A stretch of 49,645 nt of DNA from Clostridia bacterium (GTDB lineage Bacteria > Bacillota > Clostridia > Peptostreptococcales > Acidaminobacteraceae), in contig JAFGTX010000279.1 of NCBI GenBank assembly GCA_016938815.1, positions 1 to 49,645 of the forward strand, in the 5' to 3' direction. The position numbers and the translations under genes are program-made. Positions 17,038 through 24,969 of this stretch are shown here, piece after piece (positions within the stretch are counted from its first letter, which is position 1; every line of letters begins with the position of its first letter). The notes beneath the pieces were generated by a model. The model worked only from the letters and a program-made list of their open reading frames with translations, was not told the origin of the DNA and did not search any database.

Positions 17038-17676
17038 CTAGTTTTTCTCTACCCTGATCTCATCAAGATAGTTATAAATCGTATATCTCGATACACAAAG
17101 TATCTTAGCCACATAATCAATAGCGCCTTTAATCAAGAACGCACCTTGATTGTCTAGATTATCCACGATTTGAACTTTTTCTTCCTTTGTCAGATATGCA
17201 ACCGGCTTGCCGACTGCATCGATTGTGCTGCTCACAATATTCATCAAAACATCATTGATGGTATGAGATTTTGATGCATCCGCCTCATCCACATTTGTTG
17301 TCACGCTCATGATATCGTTAAGCACTTTTTGCGCAACCACCAATTCTGTCATATCGAAATTGATGCAAAAACAGCCAATCACCTTGCCCTGATCGTCCCT
17401 AATAAACGTCGTAGAGGATTTCAGCACTCTACCTTCCGCGCTTTTTCCAGTGTAGTTTATGACATCTTCCAGTTGGCCTTCAGAAATTCTCTTTAGAGAA
17501 TCTTCAGGTACAGGACTACCGATGCTTCTGCCAGTCACGTGACCATTGGCAATTTCTACTATGGAATTTTGCAGGTTGGAAAAATCATGAAGTACCACCT
17601 CGCAATTATTTCCAAATGTCTGAGCCACCACATTAACCAGCGGTCTATATCGTTCCAATATCGGATTTGTTGTCAC
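17038..17676 (-). CDS. YheO-like PAS/helix-turn-helix transcriptional regulator
   Basis: About 212 residues from GTG 17676, preferred over GTG 17682 because GGGGGG is then 7 bases upstream. The N-terminal YheO-type PAS-like domain (about 1-120) has 'NCEVVLHDF' and 'GCFCINFDMT'. The C-terminal HTH_22/DNA-binding domain (about 155-212) has 'FLIKGAIDYVAKILCVSRYTIYNYLDEI'. Members of this family often sit beside ridA or PLP-enzyme genes and probably sense amino acids or their derivatives. A perfect palindrome just upstream overlaps its likely promoter and may be its own operator (inference). Confidence 0.88.
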   Translation of the reverse strand: MTTNPILERYRPLVNVVAQTFGNNCEVVLHDFSNLQNSIVEIANGHVTGRSIGSPVPEDSLKRISEGQLEDVINYTGKSAEGRVLKSSTTFIRDDQGKVIGCFCINFDMTELVVAQKVLNDIMSVTTNVDEADASKSHTINDVLMNIVSSTIDAVGKPVAYLTKEEKVQIVDNLDNQGAFLIKGAIDYVAKILCVSRYTIYNYLDEIRVEKN

Positions 17677-17697
17677 AACCACGCCCCCCTATATACC

Positions 17698-17729
17698 ATT
17701 ATACAGAAGAAGTACATCTGTACTTCTTC
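17698..17729 (-). promoter_or_regulatory. Candidate operator/promoter of the yheO-like-ridA operon
   Basis: A perfect inverted repeat, GAAGAAGTACA (17706-17716), TC, TGTACTTCTTC (17719-17729), lies immediately upstream of a minus-strand TATAAT (17703-17698). It therefore fills the -10/-35 spacer. No U run follows either arm, so a terminator is unlikely. Confidence 0.5.
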
Positions 17730-17744
17730 CGCTTACTTATATAT

Positions 17745-20210
17745 TTACTTTACTACAATATTAACCAATTTTGAAGGAATAACAACGACTTTTACGATGC
17801 TTTTACCTTCCATGAAATTTAACACTTTTTCGTTTGCCAAAGCCAGCGCTTCTATTTCTTCTTTCGAAGCACTCGTCGCTACAGAGACTTTATCTCTCAC
17901 CTTGCCATTGACTTGTAGAACAATCTCCACTTCATCTTTCACAAGTGCTGCCTCGTCAAATGTCGGCCAAGCCACCTTGTGTACCGATTCATTGTGACCT
18001 AACATTTCCCATAATTCCTCAGAGAAATGTGGTGCAAACGGTGCGATGATGATGACAAGCTTTTCAACGAATTCATTGATCAGTGCTTGGTTCAATTCAT
18101 CCTTCGCTGCTTCTTTATAGTGGTAGCCTTGATTAACAAGCTCCATGATCGAACTGATTGCTGTATTGAAGTTGAAACGACCATTAACGTCTTCAGTAAT
18201 CTTTTTAACCGTTTTATTAAGTACATAAACCAGTTCTTTTTCTTCCTTTGTATTAACGTTTACAGCACCTTCTGAACGCTCAGTCATAAGCTCTTCAACC
18301 AGTCTCCAAACCCTGTTAAGGAATCTGAAAGCACCTTCTACCCCTGCCTCAGACCACTCAAGGTCTTTTTCTGGAGGTGAAGCGAAAAGTACGAAAAGTC
18401 TCGCTGTATCGGCACCGTAAGTCTTGATGATTTCATCAGGGCTTACAACATTGCCTTTAGATTTTGACATTTTCGAACCATCTTTTAATACCATACCTTG
18501 TGTCAGTAAGTTTTTGAATGGTTCGTCTACCGGCGAAAGACCGATGTCATACATAACTTTTGTGAAGAATCGCGCATAAAGCAAGTGTAGAATCGCATGC
18601 TCAACACCGCCGATGTATTGGTCTACATCCATCCAGTATTCTGCTTTTTTCTTATCGAATACTTCCTTGTCGTTTCTAGCATCACAATATCTTAAGAAAT
18701 ACCAAGACGAGTCAACGAAAGTATCCATTGTATCTGTTTCTCTTGTCGCCATTTCACCACACTTAGGACATGGTGTGTGCATGAAAGTCGGACTTGTTGT
18801 AAGTGGCGATTGACCTTTACCAGTAAATTCTACATCTGTAGGTAGTAAGAGTGGTAATTGTTCTTCTGGCAAGCACACTTCACCACATGTAGGACAGTTA
18901 ACCACTGGAATCGGAACGCCCCAGTAACGTTGTCTTGAAATCAGCCAGTCTCTCAATCGGTAATTGATGGTCTTTTCTCCAATACCCATACCGTTGATTT
19001 TTTCGATAATCTTTTCAATGGCTTCCTTATTGTTCATACCGTTGAATTCACCTGAATTAATCATCTTACCCTCTGCTACAAAAGCAGCTGTAAGGTTGTT
19101 GACATCAATGTCAGCATTTTCAGGATCCACAACCGGAATCACGTTCAAATCATATTTTTTAGCAAAGTCGAAGTCTCTTTCGTCATGAGCTGGTACCGCC
19201 ATAATCGCACCTGTACCATAATCCATCAAAACGTAGTTTGCAATGTAAATCGGAATCAATTCGCCGTTTAAAGGATTGATACAATGTCTGCCGATGAACA
19301 TACCCTCTTTTTCAACATCGGTTGATGTACGTTCAATTTCAGACAAATGCTGTAATTTTTGTTGGAAAGCTCTTACCGGCACTTCGAATTCCGTACCATC
19401 TGTTAATTCATTGGTAAATGGATGCTCTGGTGCAAGAACCATGAATGTTGCACCAAATAGCGTATCAGGTCTTGTTGTAAAGACATCAAGCGCTTTTTCA
19501 GAACCATCGATTTTAAAGCTGACTTCCGCACCAACACTTTTGCCGATCCAGTTTTTCTGCATCAACTTAACTTTATCTGGCCATCCCTCAAGCTTCTCTA
19601 AATCTTCTAACAAACGCTCTGCGTAATCTGTAATTTTGAAATACCATTGCGATAGATTTTTCTTAACAACCGTTGAATCACAACGCTCACAACCGCCGTT
19701 AACCACTTGTTCGTTGGCAAGTACGGTTTCACAAGAAGGACACCAGTTTACAGGTGCATTTTTCTTGTATACCAAGCCCTTTTCATAGAACTGAGTGAAA
19801 ATCCACTGCGTCCATTTGTAGTAATCAGGCTTGCATGTCGCAAGTTCTCTATCCCAGTCATAAGCAAGACCAAGTCTTCTCAATTGATAACCCATTTCTG
19901 CGATATTCTCAGTCGTCCATTTATCAGGATGGATGCCGTGAGCAATCGCTGCATTCTCAGCAGGTAGGCCAAAGGAGTCCCATCCCATTGGATGCAACAC
20001 GTTGTAACCGCTCATGCTCTTGAATCTAGCGATAACATCACCGATAGAATAGTTTCTAACGTGGCCCATATGTAATTTTCCCGAAGGATATGGGAACATT
20101 TCTAAACAATAGTATTTTTCTTTGCTTGGATCTTCTGTAACGCTGTATGCATTTGTGTCTAGCCATTTTTTCTGCCACTTGGCTTCGATGGCGTTAAAAT
20201 CATAACTCAT
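17745..20210 (-). CDS. leuS: Leucyl-tRNA synthetase
   Basis: 821 residues, a complete class I bacterial LeuRS. Charges tRNA(Leu). The HIGH motif is '[15 protein letters not shown]' (about 40-54) and the KMSKS motif is '[10 protein letters not shown]' (about 580). The CP1 editing domain lies between (about 220-415, with '[20 protein letters not shown]'). Zinc-type cysteine pairs 'CPSCE'/'CERC' and 'CPTCGE'/'CPKCGE' are present. The anticodon-binding and C-terminal domains end at '[14 protein letters not shown]'. A T-box leader upstream controls expression. Confidence 0.98.
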   Translation of the reverse strand: MSYDFNAIEAKWQKKWLDTNAYSVTEDPSKEKYYCLEMFPYPSGKLHMGHVRNYSIGDVIARFKSMSGYNVLHPMGWDSFGLPAENAAIAHGIHPDKWTTENIAEMGYQLRRLGLAYDWDRELATCKPDYYKWTQWIFTQFYEKGLVYKKNAPVNWCPSCETVLANEQVVNGGCERCDSTVVKKNLSQWYFKITDYAERLLEDLEKLEGWPDKVKLMQKNWIGKSVGAEVSFKIDGSEKALDVFTTRPDTLFGATFMVLAPEHPFTNELTDGTEFEVPVRAFQQKLQHLSEIERTSTDVEKEGMFIGRHCINPLNGELIPIYIANYVLMDYGTGAIMAVPAHDERDFDFAKKYDLNVIPVVDPENADIDVNNLTAAFVAEGKMINSGEFNGMNNKEAIEKIIEKINGMGIGEKTINYRLRDWLISRQRYWGVPIPVVNCPTCGEVCLPEEQLPLLLPTDVEFTGKGQSPLTTSPTFMHTPCPKCGEMATRETDTMDTFVDSSWYFLRYCDARNDKEVFDKKKAEYWMDVDQYIGGVEHAILHLLYARFFTKVMYDIGLSPVDEPFKNLLTQGMVLKDGSKMSKSKGNVVSPDEIIKTYGADTARLFVLFASPPEKDLEWSEAGVEGAFRFLNRVWRLVEELMTERSEGAVNVNTKEEKELVYVLNKTVKKITEDVNGRFNFNTAISSIMELVNQGYHYKEAAKDELNQALINEFVEKLVIIIAPFAPHFSEELWEMLGHNESVHKVAWPTFDEAALVKDEVEIVLQVNGKVRDKVSVATSASKEEIEALALANEKVLNFMEGKSIVKVVVIPSKLVNIVVK

Positions 20211-20251
20211 TGCTTTCCTCCATCATTCTAAATTTATTGCTTTCAAAAAAT

Positions 20252-20450
20252 AAAAAAAGTACCTGCTTATTTTTATAGGGACGAGACGATGCCCGCGGTA
20301 CCACCCTATTTGGCTAATGCCCACTTAAAGTCTTTATTGGAACTACCCATAAAACGTTTTGCAAAGCAAGTTCACATTTTACCCCTGCTGATTTTCACTA
20401 ACCACCAGCTCTCTGAAAAGGGCTAAAAAGCTACTACTCTTTACCGTTTT
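20252..20450 (-). ncRNA. T-box riboswitch leader of leuS
   Basis: The conserved T-box sequence AGGGTGGTACCGCG is on the minus strand at 20307-20294. Upstream are stem I features, including AGAGAGCTGG and GGTGGTTAGTGAAAATC-type elements (about 20440-20380). Downstream the GTACC of the T box can pair with GGTAC (20263-20259), followed by seven U residues (20258-20252), forming the competing terminator. Uncharged tRNA(Leu) would stabilise the antiterminator and switch leuS on. A leucine codon CUU at 20370-20368 is a candidate specifier, but I could not fold stem I reliably. Confidence 0.93.
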
Positions 20451-20470
20451 GTGTCATATTCATTAAAGAT

Positions 20471-20499
20471 ATTTTATAGTTAAAACTTAATGGTGTCAA
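20471..20499 (-). promoter_or_regulatory. Sigma-A promoter for the T-box-leuS transcript
   Basis: Minus strand TTGACA (20499-20494), 17-base spacer, TAAAAT (20476-20471). The -35 lies inside the 3' end of rsfS. Transcription would start about 20 bases before the first T-box stem. Confidence 0.7.
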
Positions 20500-20839
20500 C
20501 ATCAAATTTAGTGATAATCGCGTCGCACCATAATTTTTCCAAATTGTAGAAAACACGCTGTTCCTTGTTAAAGACATGAACAACGATGTCACCAAAGTCG
20601 AGAAGTACCCAGTTGCCCTCTCTATGGCCTTCCTTGTGACGAAGGAAATAGCCTTGTTTCTCCATACCATCTTCAACATTCTCAGCAATGGCAAGCACTT
20701 GTCTGTTAGAGCTACCGCTGGCGATAATGAAATAATCTGAAACACTGCTGATTTTTTGAACATCAAGCAAACTGATGTCTGAACCCTTTTTATCATCGAT
20801 TAGATCGACGATGTCGTATGCCAGTTGTTTAATATCCAT
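20480..20839 (-). CDS. rsfS: Ribosomal silencing factor RsfS
   Basis: 119 residues. It binds L14 on the large ribosomal subunit and blocks subunit joining in starvation. Family hallmarks: 'DIVDLIDDKKGSDISLLDV', 'SDYFIIASGSSNRQV', 'EGHREGNWVLLDFGDIVVHVF' and 'YNLEKLW'. It follows yqeK by 11 bases in the conserved obgE-yhbY-nadD-yqeK-rsfS order. Its last codons overlap the leuS promoter. Confidence 0.96.
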   Translation of the reverse strand: MDIKQLAYDIVDLIDDKKGSDISLLDVQKISSVSDYFIIASGSSNRQVLAIAENVEDGMEKQGYFLRHKEGHREGNWVLLDFGDIVVHVFNKEQRVFYNLEKLWCDAIITKFDVDTIKF

Positions 20840-20850
20840 GCTTGTCCTCC

Positions 20851-21420
20851 TTATTTTACACCGTTTCGAATAAGCTCATTGCGCATCTCTAGCGCATTGG
20901 GATGAATCTCCTGATGTCCGGTCAATAAGTAAGTGATTTGATTTTCAACCGTCATCAGTAGAGCCTTATCCAAGTTACCCGATTCGGCCACCTGACGAAT
21001 CGCCTCCACACCGTTCATCACACGATTCGGTTCGATATAATCCGCCACGTAGATGATTTTAGCTAGTTTAGAAAGAGAGGCCCTGCCAATGGTATGATAC
21101 CAGATCGCTTCCAATATGTCCTCGTCGTCAACACCGTATTCTCTCATGGCAATATCCGCAGCAACCATACCGTGGGCCAAATAGAGATTCCGCTTCACGA
21201 TGTCGTCAATTTCAAGATCGTGCAACTCGATATAGGCCAAAAGTTCCTCATCATTTAAGTTTTTCGCCAAATCATGAAATAAACCTGCGATTTCAGCCTT
21301 GGTGACGTCTTCATCACAATCCTTGGCGAGTTCCATCGCCGTATCAGTTACGCGCAGCGTGTGATGAAAACGAGATCGTTTTAGCCGTTCTTCCAATTCA
21401 ATAAGCACTCTGTTTTTCAT
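20851..21420 (-). CDS. yqeK: YqeK-family HD-domain hydrolase (bis(5'-nucleosyl)-tetraphosphatase, symmetrical type)
   Basis: 189 residues. The metal-binding HD motif is 'AGLFHDLAKN' with an upstream His in 'RFHHTLRVTDTA'; further metal ligands are in 'YLAHGMVAADIA' and 'YHTIGRASLS'. YqeK proteins hydrolyse Ap4A symmetrically to ADP. Placement between nadD and rsfS is conserved in Firmicutes. Confidence 0.94.
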   Translation of the reverse strand: MKNRVLIELEERLKRSRFHHTLRVTDTAMELAKDCDEDVTKAEIAGLFHDLAKNLNDEELLAYIELHDLEIDDIVKRNLYLAHGMVAADIAMREYGVDDEDILEAIWYHTIGRASLSKLAKIIYVADYIEPNRVMNGVEAIRQVAESGNLDKALLMTVENQITYLLTGHQEIHPNALEMRNELIRNGVK

Positions 21421-21444
21421 AGTTTACACCCTTTGGCATGACGC

Positions 21445-22077
21445 CTATAAATACAAATGGTTATCCAAAATAAACTGCTCCACCGATTCCGGCAACAAAT
21501 ACTTGATGGACCGACCTTCTCTAATACGGTTTCTGATATCCGTTGATGAAATGGCAAGTCCCGGAATGTGGGTTAAATAAATCTTAGCACCATAATGCGC
21601 TTTCAAATGTTCGATCTTCTCTTCAAGATGTTCTACATGAATACCCGGTCGTGTCGCACCGATAAAACTGCACAAGCTGAGCAGTTCCTCATAGTCCTTC
21701 CACGACTCGATACTCATGATGGCATCGGCACCTGTTATAAAAAACATTTCAACGTGTTCGCTATGGACAAGTGCCTTTATTTTTTTAATAGTATTGATGG
21801 TATACGAAATAGCCTCGGATTCGATCTCTATCTTAGAGACTTCAAAATGAGGGTTCGTCATACACGCAAGACGCGTCATATCGTAACGTAGCATCTTGTC
21901 GCTTATGTTGTCCTGACCTTTATGAGGTGGTGTCCCCACCGGTACGAATATGATTTTATCCAAACCAAATTGGTAGCGGATTTCTTCAGCCAACACCAAG
22001 TGTCCGAGATGAATCGGATCAAAGGTGCCACCCATAATGCCTATTTTACAACCACTGTTTTCACAGCTAAATACCAT
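21445..22077 (-). CDS. nadD: Nicotinate-nucleotide adenylyltransferase NadD
   Basis: About 210 residues from ATG 22077; AGAGGTG is then 6 bases upstream, whereas the GTG at 22086 overlaps that site. Makes nicotinate adenine dinucleotide in NAD synthesis. The nucleotidyltransferase motifs are 'GGTFDPIHLGHL' (about 16-27), 'VPVGTPPHK', 'FFITGADAI' and the C-terminal 'ISSTDIRNRIREG'. The N-terminal tail before 'KIGIMGG' is about 11 residues longer than usual. It follows yhbY by about 12 bases. Confidence 0.95.
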   Translation of the reverse strand: MVFSCENSGCKIGIMGGTFDPIHLGHLVLAEEIRYQFGLDKIIFVPVGTPPHKGQDNISDKMLRYDMTRLACMTNPHFEVSKIEIESEAISYTINTIKKIKALVHSEHVEMFFITGADAIMSIESWKDYEELLSLCSFIGATRPGIHVEHLEEKIEHLKAHYGAKIYLTHIPGLAISSTDIRNRIREGRSIKYLLPESVEQFILDNHLYL

Positions 22078-22088
22078 TTTACACACCT

Positions 22089-22385
22089 CTATTTGTTTGG
22101 TAGTTCAATCTCCGGATCTTCCTTTGATGGACGGTATAAGGTGAATTTCCTTCCAATCGCTTGTACAAATTCACTCTTCGTGTATTTAGCAGCATCCATA
22201 CCTGCTTCTTTAGCTGTCAAACCGCTGTTTTCAAGTACTGTCACCTTTACAAGTTCACGGCTTTCCAAAATGACATCCAATTGTTTTGTAAAGTTTCGGC
22301 TGACACCGTCTTTACCTACTTGAATTGTAGGCTGAACCTTGTTTGCCAAACCTCTTAAATAAGCTCTTTGTTTTGATGTTAACAT
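22089..22385 (-). CDS. yhbY: CRM-domain RNA-binding protein YhbY
   Basis: 98 residues. The CRM domain is nearly the whole protein: 'LTSKQRAYLRGLANKVQPTIQVGK', then a 'GVSRNF' loop of GxxG type, and the terminal 'IGRKFTLYRPS'. YhbY associates with pre-50S ribosomal particles. It lies 19 bases downstream of obgE, another large-subunit assembly factor. Confidence 0.95.
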   Translation of the reverse strand: MLTSKQRAYLRGLANKVQPTIQVGKDGVSRNFTKQLDVILESRELVKVTVLENSGLTAKEAGMDAAKYTKSEFVQAIGRKFTLYRPSKEDPEIELPNK

Positions 22386-22404
22386 TAACTATCTCCTTAA
22401 TATT

Positions 22405-23712
22405 CTATTCAAAGAATTCAAATTCTTTCTCTTCAATACGAACGGTATCGCCATTTTGGCAACCCATTTCCTTAAATTTCGCAAATACACCCATCTGCAT
22501 TAAAATGTTCTGGAAGCGTCTTAAGGATTCAATATCCTCAAAGTTTGTCGAGTAAACCAATCTTTCAAGTCTGACGCCTTCTGCCACGTAAACCACAGCC
22601 TCTTCATCGTCATCATCGTCCAGTGGCTCTGTGTAGTAGTTGATGGTTGCATCCATTGTGAATACCTCATCTTCGATATTGAGTAGATCCGCTTCATCAT
22701 AAAGCGATTCCACCTCAATGTTATCCAGAAGTTCTGTCACATGCAACATCAATTCCTTAACGCCATTGCCTGTCGCCGCAGAAATAGAGAAATATTTCAT
22801 GCCACGAGACTCAACGTATTCGCGGAAGCCATCCTCCAGTTCACTGTCAAAAGCAATGTCCGTTTTATTGCCGGCAACCACTTGTACACGTCTCGCCAAT
22901 TTTTCATTGTATTTCTCAAGTTCTTCGTTGATTCGCTCGAAATCTTCAATCGGTGTTCTGCCTTCGATACCCGATACATCCACCACGTGAATGATAACAC
23001 GCGTACGCTCTACGTGTCTTAAGAAATCATGACCAAGACCGATGCCTTCGTGAGCACCTTCAATCAGTCCGGGAATATCCGCCAAAACGAAACTTCTACC
23101 CTTAACTTCTTCAACCACACCTAAATTCGGTGTCAAAGTCGTAAAGTGGTAGTTGGCAATTTTCGGCTTCGCTTTCGTTGTTGTCGAAAGCAACGTCGAT
23201 TTGCCAACGTTTGGATAACCTACAAGACCAACGTCCGCAATCATCTTAAGTTCCAAGGTCACCATACGCTCTTGACCCAGTTTGCCTTGTTCAGCAAAAG
23301 TAGGCGCCTGTCTTACCGGTGTTGTAAAGTGGTAATTACCACGACCGCCTTTACCGCCTTTTGCCACAATACGTCTTTCACCATGCTCCATCAAGTCAGC
23401 AATGATCTTACCTGTCGCGTTATCTCTGATGATCGTTCCTGGTGGTACCATAATGACAAGGTTCTCACCGTCTTTACCGGTCTGCTTTTTCTTACGACCG
23501 TTTTCGCCAGGTTGTGCCTTGTATTGCTTCTTGTATTTAAAATCCATCAATGTTCTTAAATTCTGGTCCACTTGTGCGATAATGTCCGCACCCTTGCCAC
23601 CATCTCCGCCGTCTGGACCGCCATCCGGCACATACTTTTCCTTTCTGAAGCTTACGATACCATTACCGCCATCGCCAGCTTTCAGGCTTAATTCCGCCTT
23701 ATCTACAAACAT
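22405..23712 (-). CDS. obgE: GTPase ObgE/CgtA
   Basis: 435 residues. N-terminal glycine-rich Obg fold (1-158: 'KAGDGGNGIVSFRKEKYVPDGGPDGGDGG'), G domain (about 159-330) with P loop 'GYPNVGKS', 'DIPGLIEGAH' and 'NKTD', and a C-terminal OCT domain (about 345-435, ending in 'VRIEEKEFEFFE'). It is needed for 50S assembly and stress signalling. An acidic DDDDDEE stretch separates parts of the OCT region. The ribosome-binding site is GAGGTG. An unexplained long inverted repeat lies upstream. Confidence 0.97.
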   Translation of the reverse strand: MFVDKAELSLKAGDGGNGIVSFRKEKYVPDGGPDGGDGGKGADIIAQVDQNLRTLMDFKYKKQYKAQPGENGRKKKQTGKDGENLVIMVPPGTIIRDNATGKIIADLMEHGERRIVAKGGKGGRGNYHFTTPVRQAPTFAEQGKLGQERMVTLELKMIADVGLVGYPNVGKSTLLSTTTKAKPKIANYHFTTLTPNLGVVEEVKGRSFVLADIPGLIEGAHEGIGLGHDFLRHVERTRVIIHVVDVSGIEGRTPIEDFERINEELEKYNEKLARRVQVVAGNKTDIAFDSELEDGFREYVESRGMKYFSISAATGNGVKELMLHVTELLDNIEVESLYDEADLLNIEDEVFTMDATINYYTEPLDDDDDEEAVVYVAEGVRLERLVYSTNFEDIESLRRFQNILMQMGVFAKFKEMGCQNGDTVRIEEKEFEFFE

Positions 23713-23761
23713 TTATTTCACCTCTTCGTTATTCTTTGCCTTTTAACCTTTTACCCTTATA

Positions 23762-23820
23762 GATGTAAAATTATTTATACCTACAAATCCGATTTTTATC
23801 TTTATAAGTAATTTTACATC
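23762..23820. repeat. 18-base near-perfect inverted repeat upstream of obgE
   Basis: The arms 23762-23779 and 23803-23820 are reverse complements at 17 of 18 positions, with a 23-base spacer. The outermost 12 bases of each arm (GATGTAAAATTA and its complement) match perfectly. It lies between the rpmA terminator and the obgE ribosome-binding site, with no T run on either side. It could be an RNA hairpin in the obgE leader, an operator pair or a remnant mobile repeat. Confidence 0.55.
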
Positions 23821-23845
23821 ACCTAAAATTTTTTCTCAAAAATGT

Positions 23846-23874
23846 AAGAACGCCCATCATGTAGCATGATGGGC
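23846..23874 (-). terminator. Rho-independent terminator after rpmA
   Basis: Minus strand GCCCATCATG (23874-23865), loop CTA, CATGATGGGC (23861-23852): a perfect 10-base stem, followed by a moderately U-rich tail. It closes the rplU-prp-rpmA unit. Confidence 0.8.
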
Positions 23875-23883
23875 ATTATTTTA

Positions 23884-24168
23884 CTAAGCTTGTTCATAGA
23901 TACTTACTTGCTTTTTGTCTTTACCTTTTCTTTCGAACTTAACTACGCCGTCCATTTTAGCAAATAAGGTATCATCTCCACCTTTACCTACATTAGCACC
24001 TGGGTGAATTTTTGTTCCTCTTTGTCTTACAAGAATTGAACCTGCAGAAACAAATTGACCGTCCGCTCTTTTAGTACCTAATCTCTTAGATTCTGATTCA
24101 CGACCGTTCTTAGAAGAACCAACACCCTTCTTAGATGCGAATAACTGTAAATTAAATTTGATCATCAT
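23884..24168 (-). CDS. rpmA: 50S ribosomal protein L27 with Prp-cleaved N-terminus
   Basis: 94 residues. The mature L27 begins at '[21 protein letters not shown]'-like sequence; it is preceded by a short extension ending 'FNLQLFA', the motif cut by the Prp protease in Firmicutes before L27 can function. The ATG pair at 24168/24165 follows GAGGAGGTG. The gene overlaps the end of prp by 17 bases, so cleavage enzyme and substrate are translated together. Confidence 0.97.
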   Translation of the reverse strand: MMIKFNLQLFASKKGVGSSKNGRESESKRLGTKRADGQFVSAGSILVRQRGTKIHPGANVGKGGDDTLFAKMDGVVKFERKGKDKKQVSIYEQA

Positions 24169-24505
24169 CGGTAAGCACCTCCTCTACCTGTAAATCCAAG
24201 TAATCCGGATAAATTTCCAAAATACCGTTTATTCCAATTAAAAAACTTTCAATTAGTAGATTACTATTGTACGTCTGTTCATGGTCGAGTCCCATTGGTA
24301 GTTCAAAAGATAAATCTCCTGATTCCACGGAATAATCGATATCCGCTATACCTGACAATGCGCCAAGTGATGCAAGTAATGTCTGTGCTAGTATCGAGAC
24401 ACTCGCACACACAATATCTTTGCCATGTTCATCGTAATTTGCGTGACCAGTCACGCCAACAGCAATATATTGTTTCTGACTTTTTTTCACACGTATTTCA
24501 ATCAT
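24152..24505 (-). CDS. prp: Ribosomal-processing cysteine protease Prp
   Basis: 117 residues. The catalytic dyad lies in '[18 protein letters not shown]' (His about 21, Cys about 33), the hallmark of the family formerly DUF464. It removes the N-terminal extension of L27. It sits between rplU and rpmA, the position conserved across Firmicutes. The ribosome-binding site AAGAGG is 5 bases before the ATG. Confidence 0.95.
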   Translation of the reverse strand: MIEIRVKKSQKQYIAVGVTGHANYDEHGKDIVCASVSILAQTLLASLGALSGIADIDYSVESGDLSFELPMGLDHEQTYNSNLLIESFLIGINGILEIYPDYLDLQVEEVLTDDDQI

Positions 24506-24518
24506 GCGAACCTCTTAA

Positions 24519-24833
24519 TTATAAAGAGATTTTTTCGATTTTAACTTTTGTGAATGGTTGTCTGTGACCGTTCTTGTTTCTGTAGTCTTTTTTAGACTTG
24601 TACTTGTAAACGATTACTTTCTTAGCTTTGCCGTTCTCAACAACAGTTCCTTCAACAGTTGCGCCTTCAACTACAGGCGTACCTACTGATAAACCTTCTG
24701 CGCCAGATACAACAAGAACTCTGTCAAACTTAACAGTTTCACCTTCAGCATGATTTAATTTTTCCACAAATAAAGTGTCGCCTTCTTGTACTCTGTATTG
24801 TTTTCCACCAGTTTCGATAATAGCGTACATCAT
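24519..24833 (-). CDS. rplU: 50S ribosomal protein L21
   Basis: 104 residues. Typical L21: '[25 protein letters not shown]', 'VLVVSG' and the RNA-contacting '[22 protein letters not shown]'. Two adjacent ATGs at 24833/24830 follow AGGAGGTG. It is first in the rplU-prp-rpmA unit, with its own sigma-A promoter and a structured leader. Confidence 0.98.
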   Translation of the reverse strand: MMYAIIETGGKQYRVQEGDTLFVEKLNHAEGETVKFDRVLVVSGAEGLSVGTPVVEGATVEGTVVENGKAKKVIVYKYKSKKDYRNKNGHRQPFTKVKIEKISL

Positions 24834-24912
24834 GACACCTCCTCTTCTCTAAACTCGCCAAATCCTAGGTAACTTGCGTTTTTAACCCGAAATGAGCGGC
24901 TACCAGCTATAA
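24834..24912 (-). ncRNA. Probable L21-type ribosomal leader
   Basis: About 75 transcribed bases lie between the rplU promoter and the ATG. They contain GC-rich segments (GCTGGTAGCCGC, GGCGAG) that could form hairpins. Firmicutes rplU transcripts commonly carry an 'L21 leader' used in autoregulation. I assign it by position and composition only; I did not match the covariance model. Confidence 0.4.
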
Positions 24913-24941
24913 ATGATATCACCTATACCGCCTATTGTCAA
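24913..24941 (-). promoter_or_regulatory. Sigma-A promoter of rplU-prp-rpmA
   Basis: Minus strand TTGACA (24941-24936), 17-base spacer, TATCAT (24918-24913): a perfect -35 and a good -10. Confidence 0.85.
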
Positions 24942-24969
24942 TACTTTCTACACATTTAATTCCATAAAT

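Noticed and set aside
17706-17729. Palindrome as a leuS terminator
   Set aside because: It lies downstream of leuS, but no U run follows on the minus strand and a TATAAT directly adjoins it, so an operator is the better reading.
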